From NCBI GenBank assembly GCA_013397935.1, contig VZRN01004661.1:151693-215692 (forward strand): a stretch of DNA of 64,000 nucleotides. Direction: 5' to 3'. Positions 10,842-23,516 of the stretch are shown in pieces. Numbering within the stretch: position 1 is the stretch's first letter; each line of letters begins with the position of its first letter. The notes beneath the pieces are model-generated. The model was not told the DNA's origin, searched no databases, and saw only the letters and a list, made by a program, of their open reading frames with translations. Both the position numbers and the translations under genes were made by a program. This DNA is from Dasyornis broadbenti (Eukaryota; Chordata; Aves; Passeriformes; Dasyornithidae).

Positions 10842-12999
10842 ATGGGATTTTCTGAATCGCCTTTGCCCGTAAAATGAGATGGACATATTGAGCAATTAGA
10901 TTTTTCCTCTGAAATTCTTAATATCAGCAAGTCACAATCTTTAGGCAAATGTGAACAAAGATTAGTTTAAGAGTGGGTGTTGTTTACTCAACAGCTTATT
11001 TGAAAGTGTTATTTTTATTTAATTGCTTGACTGCCTTCTTACAGGTTAACTATGTCTATAGTGGCAAGGATATGACTTGTCATATTTTATTTTTGTATCA
11101 TTTGGATGCTGAACTGATGTATGTGAATTGAAAAATGAGTCCTTTGGAGAGAATTTCTTAAGAGCTATTGTGGCCAGAAATCCCTCCTGGCATGCACCAA
11201 ATCAACATTTCCTAAGTATGTTCTAGGCAGAGCTGGGCTCTCTGATGTGGTACAGGCTTCTGACCTTCCAAACAAGGCACTGCTTCCATAGGTTTCCAGG
11301 CCCCACATGGCAATAAAACCTGGGGTAAAACTCTGCCTCCATAGTTAAATGGGAACATTTAAACCATATTCTAATTTCTCCATGGTACTTATGAAAGCAT
11401 TTAGCAAAAAACCACAGTGCCCCAAAACCTCTGTAGCTTGCAGCCCTTTTTCTTGTGTGGTAGCACCAGCTGGAAGAGCTCTGGCAGATGTAATGTGGTT
11501 GGCATTTTGGTTGCACTTGTGCCTGAGATGGATGCTCCTGTCATCTTCCCCATGCCCCAACTGTGACTGCACATGCTGGAACACTGCAGCACAGGAACAG
11601 AAGTATGGGTTAGAAAGAAGCTTCAAACACTAGAGAAACAACTCTAATAATCCACAGGACTATGGGTGCTTTGTTACTTAGAGGCAAGGACACAATTTAA
11701 CTGGAAAGAAGGAGTGTAGAATGAGTAAAAGTCCCTCACAATAGACCAAGGATTTTCAGGTTATCTGAAAAAACAAATCTGTACATCAGATTAGACCGAA
11801 TTCTGTTGTTTGGCTTGTTTACTGCACATGCTAGGCTGTAGTGAGTACTGGACAGACTACTTATCATTTGCACAGTTTTGAAAAGCAAAAGGTGAGATTA
11901 ACAGACATCTTTGCACAAACTGTCGTGAGAATTTGAAAATTTACAAAGCAAGTCGGCCCTTTTCACTAGTTTTCTGTGTTTTTAAACTAAATGGTGTTTA
12001 TTAAAAGAGAGAAAGGAAAAACAGAGAAGACTGGTCTGCTTTGTAAAGGGCAGTCCATAAACTTTCACTTAAAGCTCAAAGCGTGCAAGGGTGCAAGTGT
12101 CCCAAACCGAGCAGCATCCTTGTGTTTGCAGTACTTGGGTTCTCTCACTCTGAAACACAACTGCACCATGCACTGTACAGGGGACCACAAAGCTGCTCTT
12201 TGGCCCCAGAAGTTTGCAGTTGGAGTGGCAGAGAGACAGCATGGGAGGGGAGGGGGGAAAATGAAACTGTACTGGTTAGGCAAAAAAGCTGGAAAGTAAT
12301 TTTTCTCTTCCTGTTGGCATTTTGACAAATCACTTGACAAAAATCTTTGTTTCTTCAAACAAAGTGTGTCCTTTTGTCTCCTTTCCTTTAAATCTCATTT
12401 TGTGTTAGAATTGCTCTTCAGCTGAAGCACAGTCCTGTGCTGGAGAGGATAGATAGGGCAGCAGGCTGGATGTTGCCACTAGAATGTAGGTAAATGAGAA
12501 AACACTTGCTTCTCTTTTTAGGGGCTGGCAGCTTTGAAAACTAGCTTTCATGTGAATATCAGAAACTTTATTGCCTTGACTTGGGTGACCTCATCTACTA
12601 GAATGAAGTCATTCATTGAGCCAAGAAAGACAAACCTTCGTTCCAGAGAATTAATCAAGTCCATCAAGTGCTCTGCTTACATCTTATCTCCAGCCAGTGA
12701 GAGAGCAAGCAGTTAAAAACTTGACAGCCACCAGATAGCCTCCTGTTCTTCATGTTATGCTAACATCAAAAAGGAGCAAAGAGGCTTCCAAAAGCTCAAA
12801 CTTGCTACTGGATAAGCACAGCTTGACATAATTTCTGACTTGGGGATTACATTGTTTCAAATCAAGGTATTTCTTAGAGAACAAAAACATGGCATTCCAG
12901 TGAACTTTAGCTTTTTTTTTTTTAAAAAAAACTATTAACTCTGCCAGATAGGAATGCTGAGCACATAATTGCTCACCCTGCCTTTTCATCCCAAGCTAT
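10842..12999. other. Noncoding stretch with overlapping open frames
   Basis: Between 11223 and 11633, and again between 12065 and 12358, several frames on both strands stay open for 60-100 codons. Their translations do not resemble any family, and openness in opposing frames at once points to locally low stop-codon density, not to a gene. A T-to-A homopolymer junction lies near 12911-12931. Confidence 0.6.
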
Positions 13000-13500
13000 C
13001 GCAGAACCCATAAACATTCCAATTAGGCAGCCAATTAAAATGAGAAAGAGCCCTCCTGAATTATACAGCAGTTGGAGGCTGTTCTGCCTTTCTAGTTGTC
13101 AGCCAGTGAAAGGTTTTTATTGCATTTGAACTGAAGGAGGTGAAAGAATTAAGTGAAACAGTGATGTTTGAAAGGCCCATGTGAAGGGGCAGCGCAGTGA
13201 TAATAGTTCTCAGCACTAGTGACAGGGAGCCATTAGTAAGCTATGAAAAGCTTTGTTATGCTAAGAGGTGGACATTATAAAAGGTAGAAGAAAGCAGTTA
13301 CTTCTAAATAAAAAAGCCCCTTAATTTTGCTGTTTTATTATTCTTATGGCATGAACTGTACAATTTCAAAATCTGCTTATTTCACGTGATGTGGGTTTTT
13401 TTTAAGGGGTTATTTTTCAGCTCAGTTAATGCTGGTGCAGAATTTTTTCAGAATAAATTATTTTCTGCCAAAATGGCATCCATTAAGATATCAAAGAATG
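13000..13500. other. Candidate conserved noncoding element
   Basis: The first part (13000-13150) has CCAATTAGGCAGCCAATTAAAA and TTTTTATTGCATTTGAACTG, and the second (13310-13500) has ATTTCACGTGATGTG with an E-box and a string of AT-core motifs. There is no simple-sequence repeat except short T-runs. This is judged by eye only. It may be two separate elements. Confidence 0.27.
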
Positions 13501-16500
13501 ATGGTACAGCACAGAGATCCAAAGTCAGAGAAGGCAAAGGGAAAAGCTAAATATTTTGGGTGCTGGATTGAAAACATGTCATTTTACTAAGGCTGACTAT
13601 AGCATAAAACTTTCTTATTCTCCGTGATGAGGCATGGAATCTTACTCGTTCTGTTTGTGCACCATAAAAGTCTTCCTTGCTGTGCTGGTTTATGCCCTCG
13701 ATTGCACTGTTCTTGACCTTTGGGTGATGGCTAAAGCAGTTCCATACACCCTAAATTAACAGTGTGAATTTATCAGGCAACTTTTCTGAGGCATAACCCA
13801 CACCAAACCGTAGCGAAAGATCTGGTTTTTCCTAATACCACTTTGCTATGTTAATATGCCTCTTTCCCCCCTTACTCTTCACCTGCTACTACTTTTGGCA
13901 AGGAATTGAACAGAGGGGATGGGAGGGGTAATACATGGATAGAGCCTTCCTCTGCCTTCGATGTGTCTGAACAGAACTGCACCACCCTGCTGCAATCAGG
14001 AAGAGTCTGTTGTTCACCTTTAGTTCCCAACAAATGCACATGATCCTTTCCAGTGCTCTGGCTGCTTCCAGAGCTGTCTGAGCAGAGTGGGATCATGGTC
14101 CTGGGGCAGGAAGGATACTGGCCCTGTTCCTGAAAAGAGAGAAGAAGCAGCAATGACATCAAAGATGGAGATTGGGTAGGCACTAGAGCCATGAAACTGT
14201 GAAATACATATATCCTACAGCTTCTTCATAGGCAGAATATTTATGATTGGAAATATGTTTTCTGTCAGCTTGGGAAGTATGACGTTTTCTTGTAGAGACA
14301 ATTTTTATGTTGAAAGAGCATAAAAAGCAGGAATCATTCTGTGCATAACATATCCTGGAGCTTGTATGTAAGTATTTTCCCATTTGGATTTGTACATGCA
14401 TCTCATCAAAACAGGGCATGAGGAAGCTGGATGATGTTTTATAGTCTCTGTGGTGCAGAAGGTCAGGCTAGGTCTAACATTCCCTTATGGCATGTGCATC
14501 TGTGCAAGACATTTAGCTTCCCTACTAAAACATGGCAGCATTCCTTTTGCTGTGTTTCCCTTTTGCCAAGTTACTGTGTGCACGTTAACAGGATGGCTGG
14601 GCTATGCAAAACTGCACGTGCTGCTATCTGAGGAAGCAAGATGGCTTTTACTGCAAGAGGGAATAAAGATGGGCTTATTTGGGTTGTTTCTGAAAGCCTA
14701 CTCCTGAGCTATCTTATCGATTTTCAGAAATTAATTCCTAGCTTTACCTGTAACTGCTGGAAGGTAATAGAAAAGCTTCCAGGGGCTTCAGTGGATCTGG
14801 TGAATACGCAGCCACAGCTCTTTGTTTCTTTGTCCCTTCTCCGTGCTGTAGTGGAGACTGCTCCCAGGATTTCCATGGATAGATGGAAGGGTATCAGTGT
14901 GCAGGCACTGCCCAGTGTCACTTGTGAAAAGGGAAATGGTGAGTGGTGTAGCAGTGAGTGTCCCACACTGCTCCTGATGAAGTGGGTGTGTACCAGTATG
15001 GCCACAGAATCTGAACTTTACTGAAAACAGAAACTTTGAATTTCAGGAGCATCTCACCTTTGTATAGGAACATCACCAAATTATTTTTAGTTGGTAGAAG
15101 GTACTCAAATACAAATTTAAAGAATCTCCTGTATTAAAAATGGAGTCTTTCTCATGCAGGACCCAGACTAAGTAATGTTTTCTAGGCCAATATTACCAAG
15201 ATGACCACCACTGGCAATTCCACATGCTCAGAGACAGCAACCAACTTCACAGACACCAGGAGAGAGAAACATGGTAAAAAGAGATCATATGGTTAAAATA
15301 GATGGTGGTAGAAGCTACCCAGATCTGGAAGGCTGGGAGATTATATTGTTAGTTTTGAGATGTAAAATAAATTTGATCCAGGAAAAACAGTGAGTGCTTT
15401 TTCACTAAGTAGGAAACATAGTAGAGAAATTAAATTGGTGACTGGTAGCTGTACCTGAAGCTGCAGAAAAAAGGACAAAGCCAGCTTGAGACATCACTTC
15501 AGAATAAATTGGCTTATGGTGTTGACATGAACTTCTAATGTTATTAAAACAGAGTATTCCTAGCAACATTCAGATACTTCTGCTAGAAATGGACAAGCAG
15601 GAGAAGAATTTTACCAGTCATGTGGGCTGAATTGGTAATCTGGAATGTAGCTGTAAATTAAGGGAAATGTGGGGAAAAAAATAAAGAAAAGAATGACCAT
15701 GCAATAATGATGTCAAAGACTGAGAGTGTGCAAGACTGAAGTTGACAATAACATGTCAGCAGCACTGCTTTCACTGGCTCCTGTTTCAGGAACAAATAGA
15801 AAGTGAACATAGAAATGACCAGTGCTGAGGAGCAGCTTCCCCTAATAGAAAATAAGACGTAAGGACAGCATCAGAAACGTTAATTTCTCAGAACTTCCCA
15901 CACAGATGGAGTGTGGGACTGGGAAAGTGACTGTGTGTGACAACCCTTCTCTGGGCCTCTACATTGTGGCACTCGATAAAGTAATTTTTTGAAAAAGGTT
16001 AGCAAGTATTTCTAGAAACAAAGGAAAGGAAATATTTGAGGAGCTGTGTTTTAATTATGGAGCTGTGGCCATGCTGCATACATGTCATCTTTTAACATTT
16101 TTCTGATTTTTGCACAAAAATGTTCAAGTGTACTTCAGTAGCTAATTGTATCCTAAGTGTCAAGCTAAGTGTTAAATTTGTCCTTTTTTTTTTTTGGTAA
16201 TTTTTAATGGCAGGAAACATGAAAAATCATTATTATTTTGACTATTTAGTCTTACTTTCTTCTTAATCCTCTAAATTTACTGCAGGGATAATGGGCAGCA
16301 GGGATGACATCATGCATATACAGCTGCCTTTTTAAGTGCCAGGGCCAGAGGAACCACTTATAGTAATTAGGAAATCCTTAAACAAGTGTTTGTGAAGTAT
16401 TGGCTAACCCTCACTGTTTGCTTTTTTCTGGCACCACACTAGAAAGGTTTGACCTTGAATAATTATCTACTCACTGACTTTCTATCTTTTCCAGTTACTG

Positions 16501-18042
16501 GAGCACACAGGTTACCAGTTGATTACATTATTGTGGTGTGATATTTTCTATATTTTTAAATCTAAATAAAATAAAAAGGCCATACTTCCCCTGAGTCAAA
16601 GAAGGAGGTGACTGATGTACTGTACTGAGCAGGCCCGAAGGAATATTTCAGGAGGATCAAAGATAAATCAAGTAATATTTTATTCACATTCTATAATATG
16701 GTGTAAATTACCAGTGTTTTCACATGCTGTTCTTCAAAACTTCTTTCCATTAATTTTTACTCTTTCTATCTTGTCATTAATTAAGAATCTTCCTACAGTA
16801 TGTTTAGATATATTTTGGCCTTAATTATCATCACCCACTTTTTAATGTTTTCAATTCTAGACCCAGGAATAATTGAACAGCTCACAGACAATTGTAAGCC
16901 ACTTGTGAATATTCTGTTCAACTGACTAAAACGAAAGAGGTCTGAAACTAGAGGGCAAAGTGTTAAATACAGCATCTTTTGTCTGATCCAGTCAAGTTTC
17001 AAACTTGTCATTTACACATTTTAAATTCATCTCCTTATTCAGCCTGCATAGCACTCAGACTGTGGACCACTGGATGCAGAAACCCTTGTTCACTAGTGCA
17101 GTGAGCCACTACGCCAATTGGTCAAAGTCATTCTTCTCAGAATTATATTAAATCACATAAGAGATACTTCTTTTTATCAGGAAGGTTATCATATTTTTAT
17201 GTGGGATGCAAAAATACATTTAAACATAGGTATAGAGAAAAACTCAAATGAAAACAAAAAAATCCAGACAAAAAATATCAGCATACGAGTATTCCTTTGC
17301 AGTGAATTGCATTTGTATTCTCTCATCACTGGATGCTAATTTTTAGGCTAAAATCTATGGTGATGTCCTTGCAGAAAACAGAATATTATTATTTTTCTAA
17401 GAAATTTAACTTTAAAATAAACCTTTGCTTTCTTTCTGACTTGTTTTAAATTGCCACTCTACCTCCCATATTACTGAATGAATTCATATGGTTGTCATTT
17501 TTCTTAAAAACTCCTTATCTTTTAGCCAAATTAAACCATGTCACACATGGTATCTTTAAAGGTCTTTCATCTACTGTATTATATCCAAGAAGCAGCACCA
17601 CTGTCAAAAAAATCAACTAATTAAGAATGCAGTGCTGAGACATCACCTTAGAGGCAGTGTCTTTTAGGAACAATGCTGCCAACAGAAGGGTCAAGGAAGA
17701 TGACACCAGCTGCTGTCTGCGTGATGGGGCTCTCACACAGCCTTGCACACCTCTGGTTGCTGTTCCACGGCCTTTGGAAGCATTAGCAAGATTAAAACTC
17801 TACAGTTTTCCTTCCTAAGTTTCTGCAAGTTTCTGCTCCTGGAAATTTGTGAGATATTGTTGTCGTACTTGTGTACACAATTATATACGACAGCCATGCA
17901 TTACTGGAAAAATGAAGTGGCACATATACTGCGAGGTTCCTAAGGAGTATTGCAGTAAATTCTGGAGAGCCACTGGTACGTTTCCTTGTCTAATCTGATT
18001 ACTCAGTCCAGTGGAAGGTGAGCGTGAATCGTTCTGAATTAT
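13501..18042. other. Noncoding stretch
   Basis: Frames at 14431-14707 (+), 14641-15024 (+, 127 codons) and 14724-15005 (minus) overlap each other across strands and look non-genic. A T-run lies at about 16184-16195. A CRE-like TGACATCATGCAT lies near 16304. The interval 17000-17340 is very AT-rich. No repeat family was recognised. Confidence 0.58.
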
Positions 18043-18071
18043 ACTTTGTCAAATCTCAAGACTGACAAAGT
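18043..18071. repeat. Inverted repeat, 9-bp arms
   Basis: ACTTTGTCA at 18043-18051 and TGACAAAGT at 18063-18071 are perfect reverse complements around an 11-nt spacer. Each arm carries a TGACA core (MEIS/TGIF-type) fused to an ACTTTG-type core. It may be a paired binding site or a chance hairpin. Confidence 0.6.
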
Positions 18072-18779
18072 GAATCTGACTTACATATGAAAAATGGATA
18101 AACCCACATTTTATTCCTAATGACAGTTCTTTCTCCAGAGATGATTGTAAGTTCCACTTACTTTGGCTTAGAACACTTGCTACATAGCTGAAAACAATTT
18201 TTAACATGTTAAACTGTTTAAAATAGAACCAGTTCTGCCTTGAAAAAATACCTTGCCTCATCAAAGAACAAGAAAAACGGTGTTTGATGTAAGTTTAGTT
18301 AAAGGGAATGTCTGTCGCATGATCTGAAACTTGCTAACCTTGGGCAATAGCTTGCCAGAGAGGAGGTACAGAGGTGTGGTGTGTGGAAATTTGCTGTTGG
18401 ATGTGGGAGAGCAGCTGGGAAAAAGCTCTCCTGCTGTCTGAGGTGATGGTGGAAGGCACAGAGGGAAAGTTCTCAAATACAAATCCCTAAATCCAGGTTT
18501 TCACCATCTTCATGTGGCCTTCGAGGTGAAATTCATTAACATTTTAAGGTCTCTCAGTTGCTAAATCTGTGGGTGCATTTGTGAACATGCCTTAGTTTGG
18601 AAAATAAACCCTTCAGCAGATGGTGTCTGTTTTTTCTGCTGTTTCTATTTAATATATTAGCAAATTTATTTTTATAATTATCTAGTTCCAGGTTTTGCAT
18701 TTTGCACAAGAGCAACCTTAGCAAACAGTATCCAGCTTGGGATTTTACAAAGATTGTAACGCTCATGCATGAACCCCAA

Positions 18780-18990
18780 GCAAATCATTCTTCTGGCACG
18801 TAATAGCTTAATTACAAAATAAAGATTATTTCAATTAAAACTGAAGCCAATCTATTTCTGGGTTTAAAATTGCCATTTCATAATGTACATCACAATGCAT
18901 GAGAGCTTGGGACAGGAAATGACTAATACTTTATCCAATTTAATTTATATCAGTGGAAGCTTAACCTGGATGCCTTGGCCATATTTCAAG
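18780..18990. other. Candidate conserved noncoding element
   Basis: CACGTAATAGCTTAATTAC, AAGATTATTTCAATTAAAA and TTATCCAATTTAATTTATA give several TAATTA/CAATTA cores in 210 bp of otherwise complex sequence. It lies just upstream of the CpG cluster at 19028-19195, so the two might form one regulatory region. The call is by eye. Confidence 0.28.
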
Positions 18991-19009
18991 TAGAGTTAAC
19001 ACCCTTATT

Positions 19010-19195
19010 TATATAAAATTGCTGTGAGACGTTCAACAACACGAAGTGGCCGGAGCTGTTGCTGTGGCGCTCATCCCGCGGTGCCTCTCTGCACACACCC
19101 TGCGCTCCTGGGACACTGAGTCACGGCTCTGAGTCACCAGCGCTGCTCCCCGAGCCGCCTGGGACCCCTCGGCAAACACTCACAGCTCTGCACGT
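19010..19195 (+). promoter_or_regulatory. CpG-rich cluster with upstream TATA-like motif
   Basis: From about 19028 to 19195 the sequence switches from AT-rich to GC-rich and holds roughly 14 CpG dinucleotides in 170 bp, including CCCGCGG. Two TGAGTCAC-type AP-1/MARE half-sites lie near 19117-19138. A TATATAAAA motif at 19010-19018 lies about 20-30 bp before the first CpGs, as a core promoter would place it. No exon or open frame of note follows. It could be an orphan promoter for a noncoding transcript, an old LTR fragment, or a local composition blip. Confidence 0.35.
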
Positions 19196-20317
19196 CTTAT
19201 CCTGTGCATCTTCTGGCCTCAGGCTCAAGTGAGAACATCTCCCTTCCTCAGCCCTTTGCCCTGCCTCCTGCGGTAGAGGACCTTTCATAGGTGCTGGGAG
19301 ATGGCACTTGGTGCTTTGCAGTTTTAGCCCAGAACATCATCTTCCCCAGGAAAGATTCCTGTGAGGCAGCAGGAGAGCTTGTGGTATCCCTTCCAGTTGT
19401 CTGGAAGTAGAGAAAATCAAAATTGCTCTTTGGAGAGTTTTTGATGCAGGCTCAGGAGCCTGACTCAACATTAAAAAGGCTTGACTGTTTGCCAGAATGC
19501 TAATATAAGTAATTGGATGAGCTCCTAAGTGGCTTCAAAGTACAAATACTTTTAATTACTCGTTGTAAAGATATAACGTACCGAAGGTAAGTGGCACGGA
19601 AATAGGATGTTGTGGCATAGAAACTCAAGCTCTTTAAAACGGGATGCTGTTCTGCCCAGAGCAAGTTCATCCTGGGAAGCAGCTGTAGCTTTCAGGCTTC
19701 TCGGAGTCCATCACAGTTTAGGTACTGAAAAGAAAACCAGTTCTCCAAATTGTTTTGGTTTGGTTGTTTTTCTGTCTTTTCTACATAAGTTTGTGAACAA
19801 ATTATCTTTTTAGATCAATCAATAATTTTAACAACTAGCAGGGACCCCTCTTGCCATCTCCCTAATGCATAAGAGGCACACACGTGCTCAGACACGGGTG
19901 GTAATATGATGGCAGAGGGTGCTCAGAGCTGGAATGATTTCCTTGGAGATGTGGGTTAAATCCAGTGATAAAGTTTCTTATGGTCACTAGGCTCTGCCAG
20001 TCTAATTTCATTGCTGCGTTGAGTTTATATCTACTAATTTCAGGTTTGCTTTGTTCCTTCGGAGAAGGAAGGAGTATATAAGAAGAGGAAATTAAAATTA
20101 ATTTTAATAGAATAATATGTGTAAATTGGAGTTTATGATTTGTAATCTCACTAGATACTAGCTGCGACCTGCACATGCTTAAATATAGTACACCTCCTAA
20201 ACCCCCAGCCTCAAACATTCTCTTACTTGCATTGAAATGTTGTGCTGAATTTATCAACTTTTTAAGCAATTGCACGTGTTTATCTTATTTTAAGGTTATT
20301 TAGCCATATGCATGTGT

Positions 20318-20330
20318 ACACACACACACC
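20318..20330. repeat. Short CA microsatellite
   Basis: About six CA units follow a TGTGTA motif, so the flanks form a short TG/CA palindrome. It is too short to be strongly variable. Confidence 0.7.
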
Positions 20331-20720
20331 CTCCCCATATTGTGTGCTACTGGAAGTGAACAAATTGCTCTTTTTTATGGATGAACGGGTACTGGATGTT
20401 TGAGGAGGTCTGGATTTCTCTGTCATCCAGCTGCATGTTCTTTTAAATTGCTTGTTGCAGCTCCAGCAAAGTGATCCTAGGGCGGACTTGAGGCTGAACT
20501 TGATGGCTTTGACTTGCTGACAGCACCTGGCACCGTCTCTCCCTCTGCCCACACCCTGTAAGGAGGAGAACACGTGTTGAGATGTGGGGGGGCTGTGTCT
20601 GCAGAGGGCTGAGCTCTGTGCCAAGAACCACTGTAACCTGCCGTAAATTACAGCGTCCCTGAAATCACTCTAATTTGTGCCAGGGTGTATCAGCTGTGTA
20701 AGAGCTCTGTGCGTCCACAG

Positions 20721-20741
20721 CCTCCCTCCCTCCCTCCCTCC
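20721..20741. repeat. CCTC tetranucleotide repeat
   Basis: Five perfect CCTC units are followed by a broken sixth unit (CACCTCCC). The + strand is pure pyrimidine here. Confidence 0.85.
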
Positions 20742-21639
20742 ACCTCCCTGCGCCCACGGCTCTGCTCTGGTTGCAGGCAGCACATTCACCTTCCTACAAC
20801 CACATCTCTTGCACACTGTCCCCCTTTTGCTGTTGCTTTCTGGGCTTGTCCCCTGCAGCTACAGCTGAAGCTGCTGGGTGAGGTGTGTTTTTACAGGGAA
20901 AGCCTAAAGCAGAGTAAGACTACACAGAAAGCATCTTAAGGTTGAACACCCTTCTTTTAATAAATAACCCCAAATCATTTGATACTAGGGTGCAAGAAAT
21001 GATCCATCAGATGCCCTTTGCCTTTTCTACCACCTGAGGAGAGCTTTGGGCCATCTATGAGGATGTGGGAATTGTGGCCCTGCAGCAAAGAACCCACTGG
21101 CCAAAGGCTGGAACTCCTTTTTGGTATTTTAAAATTTTTCCATTCCAGGTGATGAAAGGCTTTTGTCTTTAAAGTTATCCTCACCTGATTTTTTTATTAG
21201 GTGTTTGTTTTTATTCTGCCCTTGCCCCCTCTAATTCTATAAAATATGGTATTGGAGAGTAAGTGGCTTTTAGTAACCTCAATGTTGTTTACCTTCTCAG
21301 TCCCCAGCTGCAGGCTGCTCCTCACCCAGGTCCCAGTACATAGGACATTCCTGACATTTATTTTGCATTCCAAACTCAAAAGCATTTTACACCTCTGGAT
21401 ATCTTCATAAATTTCCATAAAATACACCAGGCAAAACACTTTAAAGTGTTGTTCCTTGAGAAATTATTATATTTTGCATTTGGTTTATCCTTTTGAAAAG
21501 ACCTTTTCCTCCCCATCTGTGTGGTATCGTTGATACAACGTACATCACATCCTTCATATTAATACTCTGATCAATCACTACTGACAATACAGTGTCTTTG
21601 TGTGAGGGGCTGTAGGACAAATGTTTTAGCTTGTGAGAA

Positions 21640-22020
21640 GAAAATTGTTAGCATTTGAATAGAGAAGAGTGCGGGGGAAGGATTAATAGCCTACTTTGAT
21701 GGATTAGAATGTAGGGAAATTGCTCAATATTAATATGAAAATGTTTGTGAATTGGCTGTGTGGGGCCGTCAATGGAAAATGAGGGCCAGTGATTATGTCT
21801 CCAAGGCCTTATCAGTTCAGACTTGACTCTCACCAAAGACTTTCACACAAAAGACTGATGAGAGCACTAGAAAATAGCTGAATAAGAGCCACTACAATAA
21901 GCGAGCCATTCAGCCACCAGTGTCACGATGTCAGGTTTTGTGCCCTTTATGTAATATTGTACATCTCTATATTAACATATCTGAATATGGATTTGTAATA
22001 AAAGAGGCAAATGAAACTAC
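21640..22020. other. Candidate conserved noncoding element
   Basis: This is a long block without homopolymers or simple repeats. It contains CAATATTAATATGAAAATG, GAATTGGCTGTGTGG, TGATTATGTC and a TATTAACATATC stretch. The even texture and the mix of AT-core and more complex motifs resemble deeply conserved vertebrate enhancers. Evidence is by eye; alignment to another bird or reptile would decide. Confidence 0.32.
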
Positions 22021-23409
22021 CTGGTAGACATTTTTATTTCTATAATTTTTGCTTATCTCTGAAATATGACTGAAAAATGAACTAGAGTTAGACTTAATAA
22101 ACAACTGTGTCTACAAGGGAGATTTCTTTGTGAGCATTGGGTTAAGGGTTTCAAATATGGCTCTGTATTTATTCTTGCAAAAAAAAAGAAGAAAAAAAAG
22201 GACTGTTTGATGGTCCTGAGAGACGTCGCAGGAAAACTTGTTTCCGATTACCATAGCTTCAAAACAGATCAAACAGACTGTTTCTTCTGTGTCCTGTGCT
22301 CTTAATAAGGTTTTAAATGCAGAAGTATGCCTAGTTATAAATGTATTTAACATAATTGGTGTATCTCAAGTAACTTTACATATTAAATTATACATCTTCT
22401 TTTTGTTTTATATTTTCAACATACTTTGTCTACCCACAGGCTGAAATAAAGCTTGTCTTGGCTGTTGACATGTAACTTGTGGAGCCGGACCTCCAAAAGA
22501 CACACCCGTGCATTGCTAGTGAGCTGTTAGGACAACCTTGTTCTACTGTATTAAAAAACAATAATTAAAACCTAATGTTATTAATGAAAGGCTACACTTT
22601 TCCCCTGCTATTTTGAATATGACTTTCTTCTTGCTTTGGGTTTCTTATGTCCCTTTTTTACTACTCAGTGTCTGATTTAGCTTTGCACATATTGTGAGCT
22701 GATGGCAGACATCGGTCTCTGCGTGGTGACGGTGACATTGGACCAAAGTGGCTGAAGTGTCAGTAGGTGTTTCTGGAAAAGCTTGCTGCTCTCAATCACA
22801 CGCTTGTTACCACCCCATGCTGTGGTAAATCCCTCATAAGTTAACAGAGTAAACTCTGGGAACTTCACTTGTTCCTGTGATGAAATCACCGGTGTTCATG
22901 GCTGGGTTGAGCCTGCTCACTGTTGGCGTGAGGTCGTGGCTAACAAATGTCACCCTCTGAGCTGCTTTATCCAGACTAATTTCATTTGATGCAAGCGGCC
23001 TTTATAAGGTTTAAGGGTTGTATCGTGTGACCCACAGATCCTTGGACTGGTTCTGCTTCACTTTTGCAGTTCAGATGTCTGTCTTTGTGTTACCTGTGAC
23101 CTAGCCCAAGCATCTATTCAAAAGATAATAGGGTTAAGATAATTCCTCAGAGTTACACTACAGTGGCCTAATACTGTTATATGTCTTACGAGCACGTATC
23201 CCCACAGATAAATGCAAAGAAATAAGGGAAAAAAAAATAAAAGAAAATCAAAACAGACCAATCAAAATTTAGTAAAACTTTTACAAAGTAAAAACTACAC
23301 AGCATGAGATATAAAAAAATTACTTTTTTTCTAAAAAAATTAAAAGTTGCTTCTTTCTTGGTGGTAGTGGTGGTGGTTTTGGAGAGTTGTGATGTTTTCC
23401 AATGCAAGA
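22021..23409. other. Noncoding stretch with A/T-rich tracts
   Basis: A-rich tracts at 22180-22199 and 23228-23346 give low-complexity Lys/Phe-rich frames (for example 23186-23407, minus) that are not genes. No repeat family is recognised. Confidence 0.58.
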
Positions 23410-23450
23410 ATTTTCTTTAAAGCTGACCTCAGCTTTCTTTTAAAGAAAAT
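23410..23450. repeat. Imperfect hairpin
   Basis: ATTTTCTTTA at 23410-23419 pairs with TAAAGAAAAT at 23441-23450, and AAGCTGA pairs with TCAGCTT around a 2-nt CC loop; only TCTTT on the right arm is unpaired. The stem is about 17 bp. It directly abuts the 34-bp tandem duplication that starts at 23451. Confidence 0.7.
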
Positions 23451-23516
23451 GGTGTGCATGTATCTATATTAAAGAAAAGATTTTGGTGTGCATGTATCTA
23501 TATTAAAGAAAAGATT
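23451..23516. repeat. 34-bp tandem duplication, two copies
   Basis: The unit starting GGTGTGCATGTATCTATATT at 23451 recurs at 23485 with no mismatch visible over the 32 bases that repeat. The identity suggests a recent duplication. A further hairpin (ATTAAGAC at 23514-23521 with GTCTTAAT at 23529-23536) overlaps the end. Confidence 0.9.

Larger units (their letters stand above)
19196..21639. other. Noncoding stretch with small simple repeats
   Basis: This interval is moderately GC-rich up to about 19350 and then AT-rich. The 137-codon minus frame at 19862-20275 and the 114-codon minus frame at 20280-20624 show no recognisable domain. Two short microsatellites are listed separately. Nothing else was supported. 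Confidence 0.58.

Noticed and set aside
11223..11633. Cluster of open frames on both strands
   Set aside because: Simultaneous openness on opposing strands reflects low stop density; none matches a family.
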